Assembly (NCBI RefSeq): GCF_035627495.1
Contig: NZ_DASPLO010000007.1
Location: forward strand, 29,800 to 93,799
From: Methylocaldum sp035627495
GTDB taxonomy: Bacteria; Pseudomonadota; Gammaproteobacteria; Methylococcales; Methylococcaceae
Length of the DNA stretch: 64,000 bases
Direction: 5' to 3'
Made by a program: the position numbers and the translations under genes. How positions within the stretch are numbered: position 1 is the stretch's first letter; each line of letters opens with the position of its first letter. Positions 19,612 through 28,565 of the stretch are shown in pieces. Below the pieces are notes generated by a model, which was given only the letters and a program-made list of their open reading frames with translations, was not told where the DNA came from and did not search any database.

Positions 19612-20640
19612 TCACTCCAGCCGAAGCACTTTCGCCCCCCGAATGCGGTGCGTTTTAAGGTCTAGCAATGCGCGGTTAGCGTCTTCCAGCGCGTATTCTT
19701 CAACTTCGGGGCGAATGGGAATTTCGGCGGCCAAGGCCAAAAAATCGCCAACATCGCTTCGGGCGACATTCGCCACGCTTTTGATTTCCTTTTCCATCCA
19801 CAGATGACTTGGATACTCCAGGCGTAGCAGATAATCCTTGTCCGCGTCTTCCTTGCGTATCGCGTTGATGACCAGTTTCCCGCCCGGGGCGAGGTGCTTG
19901 AGGGCTTCGACTACCGGCTTCCAGACTGGCGTCGTGTCGATGACGGCATTCAGCTTCGCCGGCGGTTCGTCGTCCGTGTCGCCGGCCCAGGCGGCGCCTA
20001 ATTCCAAGGCGAAGACTCGCTCCTCGGGATTTCTGGCGAACACGAATACCCGCGTTTCCGGATAGCGGTGGCGAACCATCATCAAGACCAAATGAGCCGA
20101 TGCGCCGAAGCCGGTGAGTCCCAGATTCTCGCCATCTTTAAGTTCCGCCAGTTTGAGCGAGCGATAGCCGATCGCTCCGGCGCACAGCAACGGTGCCGCT
20201 TCGACATCGGAGAACGTCTCGGGAATGGGAAACACGAACGCTGCAGGCGCCGCCATGTATTCCGCATAACCCCCACAAACGTCGCGTCCGGTTGCTTTGA
20301 ATTGCGCGCACAGATTTTCGTTCCCTGCCCGGCAATAAGGACAGATTCCGCAGGCTGAATGAATCCAGGCGACGCCAACGCGATCGCCGACGGAAAAACC
20401 CGAGGTTGAGCTGCCGAGTTCGTGCACCCGGCCTACCACCTGATGTCCCAGGATCACCGGAAGCAGCGGTGGCGGCGTGCGGCCTTCGATCTCGTCCAAC
20501 TCCGTGTGGCAGACGCCGCAGGCGGAGACTTTGATCAGCAGCTCATCGGAACGGGGAACCGGTTTCGGCCACTCCGCCAAGGTCAACGGCGCCGGATTCT
20601 CGGTCAGTTTGGAAATCCGCTCTAGGATCATCGCTTTCAT
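19612..20640 (-). CDS. zinc-dependent alcohol dehydrogenase (MDR family)
   Basis: 342 residues from ATG 20640; the longer frame upstream is rejected because the family N-terminus is MKAMILERISK. Catalytic zinc ligands appear in ACGVCHTELDEIEGR and GHQVVGRVHELG; the structural zinc site is CGICPYCRAGNENLC. The Rossmann motif GLTGFGASAHLVL binds NAD(P). It resembles the AdhA/YahK-like zinc-binding alcohol dehydrogenases that oxidise primary alcohols or reduce aldehydes. Substrate unknown; in a methylotroph, aldehyde handling would be a reasonable guess. The lipoprotein gene upstream is 31 bases away. Confidence 0.87.
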   Translation of the reverse strand: MKAMILERISKLTENPAPLTLAEWPKPVPRSDELLIKVSACGVCHTELDEIEGRTPPPLLPVILGHQVVGRVHELGSSTSGFSVGDRVGVAWIHSACGICPYCRAGNENLCAQFKATGRDVCGGYAEYMAAPAAFVFPIPETFSDVEAAPLLCAGAIGYRSLKLAELKDGENLGLTGFGASAHLVLMMVRHRYPETRVFVFARNPEERVFALELGAAWAGDTDDEPPAKLNAVIDTTPVWKPVVEALKHLAPGGKLVINAIRKEDADKDYLLRLEYPSHLWMEKEIKSVANVARSDVGDFLALAAEIPIRPEVEEYALEDANRALLDLKTHRIRGAKVLRLE

Positions 20641-20671
20641 GGCATCGCCCTGGGAGGAAGCCGCGCCGGTA

Positions 20672-20980
20672 TTATCGATATGGATCGTACTCGTTGAGAT
20701 AGGTCGCAATGGCGTAAGAAACCGGCCAGAACAAGGTCTCGATAGCACCGTTGAAAGGCAGCACAAGTCCCGCCATCGCGCGTTCGCTGAAGGTTGGTTC
20801 GATATACATGTCGAAATCTTTCCGGAGCGTGTCTCGATCTTTTGTCAAAAGCGCGTATTCCAACCGGGTATCGTGGAACGCCATGGGTCGGTCGGTTCCG
20901 GTCAGGCTCAGCGTAGCGCAGCCGGTTAAATTTATCGTCGCCATAAGAAAAAGCAGCACCCAGATAGAAAGCGTGTTCAT
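20672..20980 (-). CDS. YceK/YidQ-type lipoprotein
   Basis: 102 residues with a lipoprotein signal ending in the lipobox LTGC (Cys about residue 21). The rest, with LPFNGAIETLFWPVSYAIATYLNEYDPYR, matches the YceK/YidQ (DUF1375) family of small outer-membrane lipoproteins of unknown function. Preceded by AGGCAAA-type weak ribosome binding site. Same direction as the alcohol dehydrogenase. Confidence 0.75.
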   Translation of the reverse strand: MNTLSIWVLLFLMATINLTGCATLSLTGTDRPMAFHDTRLEYALLTKDRDTLRKDFDMYIEPTFSERAMAGLVLPFNGAIETLFWPVSYAIATYLNEYDPYR

Positions 20981-21092
20981 TTTGCCTCCGGTTTACTCTT
21001 GAGAGTCGCGAGCCGACTAAATTCTCCGGGCACTGAATATTAATATCAAAAATCGTCATGCCGGTAGGAGGGACGCCCGGCGATGCTGTAGA

Positions 21093-21662
21093 TCAGGGGC
21101 GATGAATGCTTTCGCCCCGCGAGATGCCGCCAGCAATGATATGGGCGGTGCGTAAGGGCTCCGGCAAGCGGCCGTGAACGGCAAGCGCTCGGATAAAGAT
21201 CGCGGTTTCCTTGGCAGATAATCCGGCGCGTTGAACGTAAACGTCGGCCATCGGTTCCATTGGTCCGGCCTGTTCGATAAGCCGCCATTTCCGTTGCCCG
21301 CCGGGGACATGGTTGAGCAGAGCGTCGCGGATTTTTCCGAGATTCGGAAGATGGCGGGCAACGACGACAACCGGCCGATCCAATGCCTCATGCAACCGGT
21401 GTATATCCACGACGTTGAATCCGCCGAAGGCGATGCCCTGAAGCAAAATGGCCTGAAGATGAGGGTAAAAGCGCGAACTACTGACCAGATCAATCAAGAC
21501 CCGGGTCGAATTGATCCCATCGCGGCGCACTTGCCCGGATAGGACTCCATCGAGACGATGTCCCGCATAGAAAGCGCCGACGATTATCACATCGCCCCGA
21601 TGACTCCGCTCGAAAGGAGCGTCATCGAAACCGATTACATGGGAAAGATGAGGGTATGCCAT
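21093..21662 (-). CDS. DUF99 (UPF0215) family protein, endonuclease V-like
   Basis: 189 residues. The family marks are visible: IGFDDAPF at the N-terminus, DGINSTRVLIDLV, QGIAFGGFNVVDI, RPVVVVARHLPN and the end PEPLRTAHIIAGGISRGES. DUF99 proteins are much better known from archaea and have an RNase H/endonuclease V-like fold; function is not established. Both acidic positions FDD and the NVVDI aspartate are kept, so a metal-dependent nuclease is possible. No neighbouring DNA-repair gene supports it. Confidence 0.8.
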   Translation of the reverse strand: MAYPHLSHVIGFDDAPFERSHRGDVIIVGAFYAGHRLDGVLSGQVRRDGINSTRVLIDLVSSSRFYPHLQAILLQGIAFGGFNVVDIHRLHEALDRPVVVVARHLPNLGKIRDALLNHVPGGQRKWRLIEQAGPMEPMADVYVQRAGLSAKETAIFIRALAVHGRLPEPLRTAHIIAGGISRGESIHRP

Positions 21663-21795
21663 TGAGCCTCGCAGTCGGACGAAAAACCGGATGCCAAGTC
21701 TCCGATTATCGTACGGTGCTCAACCGCAGGATATACACAGGCTGTGGTTGATTCTCGGTTTGCTTCTGGCGCTTGTAAAGCCGTTGCGCCCAGGC

Positions 21796-22755
21796 TTAGG
21801 CTAGATCCGTCTCGTTGATAACCAAGTTCCGTCCGCTGTCTTTCGCTTTGTAGAGGCAGCGGTCCGCTCGCCGCATCAGGTCGGATACGGTGTCGCCCGG
21901 ATGCATCTGGGCTACGCCGGCGCTGATACGCACCGGTATGGCTTTGCCTTTGTATCGCAAGGGAATTCGGTCCAGCAAGGCACGAAGACGGTCCAGGACG
22001 AATGTGGCGCCCGACGCGTTGCCGCCGGGGAAGATGGCGACGAATTCCTCGCCGCCCATACGGGCGAAAATATCCTGTGGCCTCAACAGCCCGCGGGCGG
22101 CCATAACCAAATGTACCAGCGCCTGGTCGCCGGCATCATGGCCGTAGGTATCGTTGATATGCTTGAACAAATCGATATCGATCATGCCGATCGACATCTG
22201 GTCTTTTTGGCGCCGGGTTCGCGTGAATTCACGGGTCAAGATGATGTCCAGCCCACGCCGATTCAGCACACCCGTCAGCGGATCGACTTGAGCGAGGGTC
22301 CGGCTTTCCTTTAGTTCATCCTGCATGCGCTGGAGCAGTTGCTGAGTTTCCCGTAATTCGGCCTGGGAGTCGGCGACTCTTTGCCTAAGCTGGGAAATCG
22401 TCTTCATGATTTGCCCGAGCGCCTGCTCCATCGAAAATCCTGGCGCTTGCGTAGGTGCGTGCTTCTCGTTGATGAGGTTCTGAAAATGGCCATCGAAAGT
22501 CCCCAGTTCGGCCGTAAGACCGAACGTCGTGTCGGTGAGGATTTGCAGCACCATATCCATGGCGGCGGTGACCTCGGCTTCGGGGGTAGCGGCCGGCAGC
22601 AATGGCTCCGGCCTCTGCCCGGTAAGCTCGCCGGCGATCAGATAGTAGTGCTCCGCGTAGTGATCCGGCGTTGGAGGCAAACCGGATTCCGTCAGGCGTC
22701 GTAAAGCTTGTCGCGCTACCGCAACGGGCTGGGGAGAGATGGTCTCGGCTGTCAT
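21796..22755 (-). CDS. diguanylate cyclase (GGDEF domain)
   Basis: 319 residues. The first 120 residues are an undefined helical sensor/dimer region (SGLPPTPDHYAEHYYLIAGE at its start), followed by a coiled coil (about 120-155) and a GGDEF domain with DPLTGVLNRRGLD and the active-site signature GGEEF. It should make cyclic di-GMP from GTP. No RxxD inhibitory site five residues before the signature (the residues are DIFARM). Soluble; no membrane segment. Confidence 0.92.
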   Translation of the reverse strand: MTAETISPQPVAVARQALRRLTESGLPPTPDHYAEHYYLIAGELTGQRPEPLLPAATPEAEVTAAMDMVLQILTDTTFGLTAELGTFDGHFQNLINEKHAPTQAPGFSMEQALGQIMKTISQLRQRVADSQAELRETQQLLQRMQDELKESRTLAQVDPLTGVLNRRGLDIILTREFTRTRRQKDQMSIGMIDIDLFKHINDTYGHDAGDQALVHLVMAARGLLRPQDIFARMGGEEFVAIFPGGNASGATFVLDRLRALLDRIPLRYKGKAIPVRISAGVAQMHPGDTVSDLMRRADRCLYKAKDSGRNLVINETDLA

Positions 22756-22885
22756 TTTGGAGCTTTGCTGGCAATCGGCTCAGGGTTTATAGCAAAAAAA
22801 TAGACTAAATTCCGTGATTTAGTAAGTTTTAGGTGGGATGTACCCGGCGCCGGAATTCTTTACCGCGAGCAAAAAGGTCGGAAAT

Positions 22886-24217
22886 TTAGGCATCGGCCAT
22901 CCGCGATGCTTCCGGATAGTAGCGGCTTGCGACGGAAAATAGGGCGGCGGTGGCGAGCATCAGTGCGGAGAAAAACCAGAAATAATCGGCTCCCGCCAAT
23001 ATCGAAGTACCGTCCGGGTTCCGGATGAAAAAATTGACCGCGCTGGTGAAAAGATTTCCGGCGGCCACGGACACCATGAAGAAGGACATCACGAAAGACT
23101 TCATGGTGGGCGGCGCTTGGGTATAAGAGAACTCCAGGCAGGTGATCGACACCATGACCTCCGAGGCGGTCAGGACGACGTAATTGAGCAACTGCCAGCC
23201 GATGGACGGCGTGGCTCCGGCATCCAGAGCACGCTGAATCCAGGCCGCCAATGCAAACGAAAGAGCGGCCAGAAACATCCCCGTGCCGATTTTCCTTAGC
23301 GCTGTAAGGCGAATACGGCGTTCGATCCGCGGATAAATCCCGTAATAGAATAGCGGCGTCAAGATCATGATAAGCAACGGATTGGCGGCTTGAATCTGTG
23401 ACGGCAGAATCCGGTAGCCCATGAACGTCTGCTCCATCTTTTGCGCCTGAAGCACCCAGGACGAACCGGTCTGATCGAACAGCGCCCAAAACATCGCCAC
23501 GAAGGCGTAGATAACGCCTAGCTTGGCAAGGCTCCGCAATCCCTCGTGGCTCAAGGTTTCCCGCAGGAAAGCGACACCCCCGGCGGGTATGTGGGCGAAC
23601 TGATAACGGCCCGACCAAAAAATCACCGTGGCGATAAGCATCAGGATTCCGGGTACGGCGAATGCCGTCGAAGGCCCGTAGTGTTCCAGCAGCCAGGGCG
23701 TCACGAGCATGGATGTGAATGCGCCCAAATTGATGGCGAAATAGAACCAGCTATAGACGCGGCTGAGCAAATGGCGATTCGTTTCCGCGAATTGATCGCC
23801 GACGTGGGCGGAAACGCAGGGCTTGATGCCGCCCGCCCCCAATGCAATCAGGCTCTGTCCGAGCAGAAGGCCGGCGCGGGTGTCGTCCAGCGCGAGAGCC
23901 AAGTGTCCCAAGCAATAAACCAGCGACAATACGATGATGGTGCGGTATTTCCCCAGCCATCCGTCGGCGAGAAGCGCACCCAGAATCGGCGTGAAATAAG
24001 TAGCCGAGACGAATAAGTGAAAGTAGCCCTTGGCTTCCTCCTCGCTCATCGGGTCGGGAGAGCCCGCAGGGTTCATGAGATATTGGCTCATGAACACCAC
24101 CAATACCGCCCGCATGCCGTAGTAGCTAAACCGCTCGGCGGCCTCGTTGCCGACGATGTAGGGAATGCCGGGCGGGAGGCCGGGGATAGGGAGGGGTTTG
24201 GTACGGTACGGCGTCAT
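22886..24217 (-). CDS. POT-family proton-dependent oligopeptide transporter
   Basis: 443 residues with about 12 membrane segments. The POT/PTR signature is present early: GNEAAERFSYYGMRAVLVVF contains the ExxER proton-coupling motif, and FYFAINLGAF follows. Takes up di- and tripeptides with protons. Start ATG 24217. Possible thematic link with aminopeptidase N encoded nearby (peptide uptake and hydrolysis), though the genes are not in an operon. Confidence 0.9.
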   Translation of the reverse strand: MTPYRTKPLPIPGLPPGIPYIVGNEAAERFSYYGMRAVLVVFMSQYLMNPAGSPDPMSEEEAKGYFHLFVSATYFTPILGALLADGWLGKYRTIIVLSLVYCLGHLALALDDTRAGLLLGQSLIALGAGGIKPCVSAHVGDQFAETNRHLLSRVYSWFYFAINLGAFTSMLVTPWLLEHYGPSTAFAVPGILMLIATVIFWSGRYQFAHIPAGGVAFLRETLSHEGLRSLAKLGVIYAFVAMFWALFDQTGSSWVLQAQKMEQTFMGYRILPSQIQAANPLLIMILTPLFYYGIYPRIERRIRLTALRKIGTGMFLAALSFALAAWIQRALDAGATPSIGWQLLNYVVLTASEVMVSITCLEFSYTQAPPTMKSFVMSFFMVSVAAGNLFTSAVNFFIRNPDGTSILAGADYFWFFSALMLATAALFSVASRYYPEASRMADA

Positions 24218-24321
24218 GATTCCAGTCTCGTTTCTTCTGGGTTACCTGATGTTGCCATACCGAAAAAAGTGGTGTGCCGTCGATTCGAAATGCGATAAGT
24301 CGTAGCCGATCTCACTAATTC

Positions 24322-24335
24322 TTGATTTAGATCAA
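24322..24335 (+). promoter_or_regulatory. perfect FNR/ANR-type binding site
   Basis: TTGATTTAGATCAA matches the FNR/ANR consensus TTGAT-N4-ATCAA exactly. Its centre lies 41.5 bases before position 24370. TACTGT (24358-24363) sits where the -10 of such a class II promoter would be. It lies 86 bases before the start of the 51-residue membrane protein and in the gap divergent from the POT transporter. Confidence 0.7.
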
Positions 24336-24420
24336 TAAATGCCGAATTACCTTTCGTTACTGTTTACCCGCGAGCCGACTCGGCCGCAGTCACAAAAATA
24401 ACTATTTTGAGGAAGCCATA

Positions 24421-24576
24421 ATGGAAAATGAAAAAGATAACTTCTGGTTGTACATCGGCGGAGTTATTGTCGCTGTCGCGCTGGTCCTGGTAATGGTCAA
24501 AGGAAGCGAGCACGAAAAATACGCGACAAGTGCAAAGGCTATAGCCGAAGACTCCACCAACGCTTCTTACCGATAG
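24421..24576 (+). CDS. small single-span membrane protein, 51 residues
   Basis: A short frame from ATG 24421 with GAGG 9 bases upstream. The peptide has an acidic N-terminus (MENEKDNFW), one strongly hydrophobic span (about 10-26, LYIGGVIVAVALVLVMV) and a hydrophilic tail of about 25 residues. The upstream region carries a perfect FNR-type site placed as in oxygen-limited activation. I do not recognise the family; it could be an accessory peptide of a respiratory or transport complex. The AT-balanced, codon-like composition and the ribosome binding site support it being real. Confidence 0.65.
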   Translation: MENEKDNFWLYIGGVIVAVALVLVMVKGSEHEKYATSAKAIAEDSTNASYR

Positions 24577-24627
24577 AACACAGGATTAACTGCTGTTTTT
24601 GACTTTATAACCAAAAGTATTGAACAG

Positions 24628-24682
24628 CCGAAATGCAGCGGCAGGATGGGCGCTTAAACTTCGCCCATCCTGCTGATTTCGG
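24628..24682. terminator. long hairpin between convergent genes
   Basis: GCAGGATGGGCG (24641-24652) pairs perfectly with CGCCCATCCTGC (24662-24673), and the outer CCGAAAT/ATTTCGG (24628-24634/24676-24682) extend the stem after an internal loop. No T-run on either side. It sits between the small membrane protein and the end of pepN and is probably a two-way terminator or mRNA 3'-end stabiliser. Confidence 0.55.
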
Positions 24683-24792
24683 GTGAGTCGAAAGACGAGC
24701 CACAAGGACGAGGCTTTCAACGGTAAACCGGTGTACACCACTCAAGAACAGCATGTCCGGCCGCTCTCCCTCCGCATATCGGCGGAACCCGC

Positions 24793-27447
24793 TTACGACA
24801 AACTCTTCATCGCCACTTCGTAGACATCTTTCGAAACGTTCTCGGTTCCGGCAATTCGTTGAAGCTGCTGGCGCATCAGTTTTTGCCGCTGCGCATCGTA
24901 ACGCCGCCATGGCGTCAAGGCCGTCAGCATCCGTGCGGCCACTTGGGGATTCAAGACGTTCAATGCGATGACATGGTCGGCGAGAAACTCATAGCCCGCG
25001 CCGTCGGGAGCATGGAAATTGACCGGATTGGCCTGGGAAAAGGCGCCGATCAGCGAACGGACCCGGTTGGGGGTCTTCAAATCGAAAGCCGGGTGCGTGA
25101 GCAGTTCTTTGACCCGATCCAGCGTTCCGGGTAAATGGCAGGTGGCCTGCAGGGTGAACCACTTGTCGATTACCAGGTCCTCTTCTTGCCAACGCTCGTA
25201 GAACTCGGCCAGGCAGTCGGCTTTCTCCGGATTATGGCCGTTCACAATGGCGGACAGGGCCGAGATCTGGTCGGTCATCGTGCGCGCGTCGCGGAATTGC
25301 TTGGCGCTGAGTCGGTGCGCCTCGTTGGTCTCCTGCTCGCTGAGATAAGCCAGGCAGACATTTTTCAGCCGGCGCCGGCCCACGGCTTCGGCATCGAAGC
25401 GTCCCGCTTCGTCGGTGTGATACGTCTCGTACAGGCGGCGGAACTCCGATGCCAAAACGCCGGCCAGCTCCAGTTTCACGGCTTGCCGAGCGTTATGCAC
25501 CGCGTCGGGATCGATGATCTTCATCGAGGCGCTGATATAGTCCTCGGACGGTAGGGTTAGCAACAGTGCCAGATAGGACAAATCGGACCAGTCTTGCGAA
25601 ATCACCTTTCGATAGGCGTCGGTGAGATGGCTGTCGATGGTTTCCGGCGTCTCCCCTTTGGCAAATCGATTGACCAGATCGAGGATAGCCTGCGTGGCCA
25701 GTTCCTGCCCGGCATCCCAGCGGTTGAAAGGATCGGCGTCATGGGCGAACAGGAAAGCCAGCTCCTGATAGCCGCGGTCCATGCGCAGCCGGACGGGCGC
25801 GGAAAACCCGCGCAGCGCGGAGATCACGGGTTTTTCCGACAGATTGACAAACCGGAAGCGCTGTTCGCGCTCCTTTACATCCAGTACGCGGCTTTTTTGC
25901 GCATGGGATTCCGTTTCACCCTCGAGCTGCAAGGGCAATTCCGTGCCGTCGGGTGCCAGAAGCCCTAACGCCAAGGGAATATGGTACGGGTCCTTGGCTG
26001 GTTGACCCGGCGTGGGCGGGCAGGTCTGCCTGACGGTAAGGTTCAGCACGCGGTTTGCCGCATCGTAGTCCGCGGCAAGATGCAGTTCGGGCGTTCCGGC
26101 CTGGCTATACCAGCGGCGGAATTGCCCAAGATCGGTGCCGCTAGCCTCTTCCATGCATTTGACGAAATCGTCGCAGGTCACGGCTTGCCCGTCGTAGCGC
26201 TGGAAGTAGAGGTCCGTGCCTTTGCGGAAGCCTTCCTTGCCTACCAAGGTTTGGATCATCCGGACCACTTCGGCGCCTTTCTCGTAAACGGTCAGCGTGT
26301 AGAAGTTGTTGATCTCGATGTACGATTCGGGCCGCACGGGATGAGCGAGGGGACCGGCGTCCTCCGCGAATTGCCGGGTGCGCAGCATGTTGACTTCGTC
26401 GATGCGCTTGACGGCGCGGGACGTCCGGTCGGCGCTGAACTCCTGGTCGCGGAATACGGTCAGGCCTTCCTTCAGGCTGAGCTGGAACCAGTCCCGGCAG
26501 GTGATGCGGTTGCCGGTCCAGTTGTGGAAATACTCGTGGCCGATGACGCCCTCGACGTGCTCATAGTCGGCGTCCGTGGCGGTATCCGGCCGCGCCAGCA
26601 CGTACTTGGTGTTGAAGACATTGAGCCCCTTGTTCTCCATCGCGCCCATGTTGAAGTGGCTTACCGCCACGATCATATAAAGATCCAGGTCGTATTCCCG
26701 CCCGTAGTTCTCCTCGTCCCAGCGCATGGCGTTCTTGAGGGACTGCATGGCGTGATCGCATTTGTCGAGGTCGTGCTTTTCGACGAAGATCTGCAAAGTG
26801 ACTTCTTTGCCGGAACCCGTCACATAGCGGTCTTCCAGGCATTCCAGTTGTCCTGCGACCAGAGCGAACAAATAAGAAGGCTTTTTGAACGGATCTTCCC
26901 ATTTCACCCAATGGCGGCCGTTTTTTAGCTCGCCGGTAGCAATCCGGTTGCCGTTGGACAGCAGCACCGGATAGCGCGATTTGTCCGCGACGATGGTCGT
27001 CGTGTATTTGGCCATTACGTCCGGGCGATCGGCGAAATAAGTGATCTTCCGGAATCCCTGGGCTTCGCATTGGGTGCAAAACATACCCTTGGAGAGATAC
27101 AGCCCTTCCAAGGCCGTGTTCGCTTTAGGATTGATCCGGGTGACGATTTCCAGATCGAACGGGCGGTCGGGAACACCGGGCAAGACCAGGGATTCTTCGG
27201 TGAGGCGGTATTCGGGTGCGTTCAGGTTGCGGCCGTTCAGCCGGATCGATTCCAGCACGAGTTCCTCGCCGTTCAGTTCGAGCTCCCGGTGTTCTCCGGG
27301 CGATTCCGGATTCCGCCGCACGCGAAGCCTAGAGGTGACGCGAGTATTCTCCTCGTCCAACTCGAAAAAAAGATCGGCGGTCTCGATGAGATAGTCCGGT
27401 GGCGTGTAGTCTCTGAGATAAACAGTATTGGGTGTGTGTTCGCGCAT
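24793..27447 (-). CDS. pepN: aminopeptidase N (M1 family)
   Basis: 884 residues, the usual size of gammaproteobacterial PepN. The exopeptidase motif GAMENKGLNVFN and the zinc site HEYFHNWTGNRITCRDWFQL (HEXXH...E completed by KEGLT) are both intact. N-terminal beta domain, catalytic domain, then the PepN C-terminal helical arch. Removes N-terminal residues from peptides in the cytosol. Start ATG 27447 gives the family MREHTPNTVYLRDYTPPDY. Divergent from the HlyD/ABC operon. Confidence 0.97.
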   Translation of the reverse strand: MREHTPNTVYLRDYTPPDYLIETADLFFELDEENTRVTSRLRVRRNPESPGEHRELELNGEELVLESIRLNGRNLNAPEYRLTEESLVLPGVPDRPFDLEIVTRINPKANTALEGLYLSKGMFCTQCEAQGFRKITYFADRPDVMAKYTTTIVADKSRYPVLLSNGNRIATGELKNGRHWVKWEDPFKKPSYLFALVAGQLECLEDRYVTGSGKEVTLQIFVEKHDLDKCDHAMQSLKNAMRWDEENYGREYDLDLYMIVAVSHFNMGAMENKGLNVFNTKYVLARPDTATDADYEHVEGVIGHEYFHNWTGNRITCRDWFQLSLKEGLTVFRDQEFSADRTSRAVKRIDEVNMLRTRQFAEDAGPLAHPVRPESYIEINNFYTLTVYEKGAEVVRMIQTLVGKEGFRKGTDLYFQRYDGQAVTCDDFVKCMEEASGTDLGQFRRWYSQAGTPELHLAADYDAANRVLNLTVRQTCPPTPGQPAKDPYHIPLALGLLAPDGTELPLQLEGETESHAQKSRVLDVKEREQRFRFVNLSEKPVISALRGFSAPVRLRMDRGYQELAFLFAHDADPFNRWDAGQELATQAILDLVNRFAKGETPETIDSHLTDAYRKVISQDWSDLSYLALLLTLPSEDYISASMKIIDPDAVHNARQAVKLELAGVLASEFRRLYETYHTDEAGRFDAEAVGRRRLKNVCLAYLSEQETNEAHRLSAKQFRDARTMTDQISALSAIVNGHNPEKADCLAEFYERWQEEDLVIDKWFTLQATCHLPGTLDRVKELLTHPAFDLKTPNRVRSLIGAFSQANPVNFHAPDGAGYEFLADHVIALNVLNPQVAARMLTALTPWRRYDAQRQKLMRQQLQRIAGTENVSKDVYEVAMKSLS

Positions 27448-27584
27448 GGTTGTCCCGACCTTGTGTCAACAATAGTGGAATGATAAGGCTTAGACCGGGG
27501 AAACGGGAGAGCTGTCGGCTTTTGACGCCTTTTTCCGATCTTGCTCAATGGCTGAATGTCGTCTAAAGCGGTTAACATGAGTGA

Positions 27585-28565
27585 ATGACACGCTTTATTT
27601 ACACTGCTTCAGGCTTGGCGGCCATGCTGCTGCTTCTCGGTTGCGGGCCGGACGAACCGAGTACCCGCGTGGTCGGCATTCTGGAATGGGACCGTGTGGA
27701 GCTGATTGCGGAGGCATCCGAGCCTATCGTCGAAATTCCGGCCAATGAGGGAGACTGGGTCGAACCGGGGCAAGTTCTCGTGCGGCTCGACCCGGCGCGG
27801 CTATTGGCTCGGCTGAACGATGCGGCGGCGTCGCGGGATCGGGCCGCCGCGAGGCTTCTGGAACTGGAGCGGGGGCCTCGGACCGAACGCATCCAAGAGG
27901 CGGCGGCCCGGTTCAAAGGCGCCGATCAGGTCTACCAAGTACGCAAGCGCGAATTCGAGCGGGTGAGCGATCTGCTGCCCCGTAAGCTCATCAGTCCGGA
28001 CGAAGTGGATCGGGCGAGAAGGGAACTTAAAGCGGCCCTTGCCGACCGCGATTCGGCTTCGGCCGTCCTCGAGGAGCTCAGGGCCGGCACCCGTGTGGAA
28101 GAAGTGGAGCAAGCGCGCCAGGCGCTGGCCTCCGCGGAGGCAGCCGTGCAGGTCGCCGATACCAATCTGCAACGCTTGACGGTGCGGGCACCGGTGGCGG
28201 GGCGCCTCGATAGCTTGCCGCTCAAGCTCGGGAACCAGCCGCAAGCGGGAGCGGTGCTGGCCGTGCTGCTCTCCGGCATCGCGCCCTATGCGCGCGTCTA
28301 CATTCCCGAACCGATCCGGATCCACATCATGCCGGGAGATGCGGCGCGGATTTGGCTGGACGGTGTCGCCGAACCCTATGAAGGCACCGTTCGGATGGTG
28401 ACTTCGGACCCCGTGTTTACGCCTTTCTTCGCCTTGACCGAGCGCGACCGGCGGCGTCTCAGCTATGTCGCCAAAATCTACCTGAGCGAGACGGTCCGAA
28501 ATGTGCCGGCCGGACTTCCGGTCGAGGCCGAGCTGTTGGGTCTCTCGCGGCCCAAGCAACCATGA
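27585..28565 (+). CDS. HlyD-family adaptor lipoprotein (YbhG-like)
   Basis: 326 residues. Lipoprotein signal with lipobox LLGC (Cys about residue 20), then barrel-sandwich half, a long coiled-coil hairpin (about 75-190, with RARRELKAALADRDSASAV) and the second lipoyl half TVRAPVAGRLDSLP. It connects the ABC exporter to an outer-membrane channel. The stop overlaps the ATPase start (ATGA), so the three genes form one operon resembling E. coli ybhGFSR but with only one permease. Drug or cholate-type export is the usual guess; substrate unknown. Confidence 0.85.
   Translation: MTRFIYTASGLAAMLLLLGCGPDEPSTRVVGILEWDRVELIAEASEPIVEIPANEGDWVEPGQVLVRLDPARLLARLNDAAASRDRAAARLLELERGPRTERIQEAAARFKGADQVYQVRKREFERVSDLLPRKLISPDEVDRARRELKAALADRDSASAVLEELRAGTRVEEVEQARQALASAEAAVQVADTNLQRLTVRAPVAGRLDSLPLKLGNQPQAGAVLAVLLSGIAPYARVYIPEPIRIHIMPGDAARIWLDGVAEPYEGTVRMVTSDPVFTPFFALTERDRRRLSYVAKIYLSETVRNVPAGLPVEAELLGLSRPKQP

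Noticed and set aside
25981..26928. 315-codon frame antisense to pepN
   Set aside because: Shadow of the aminopeptidase gene.
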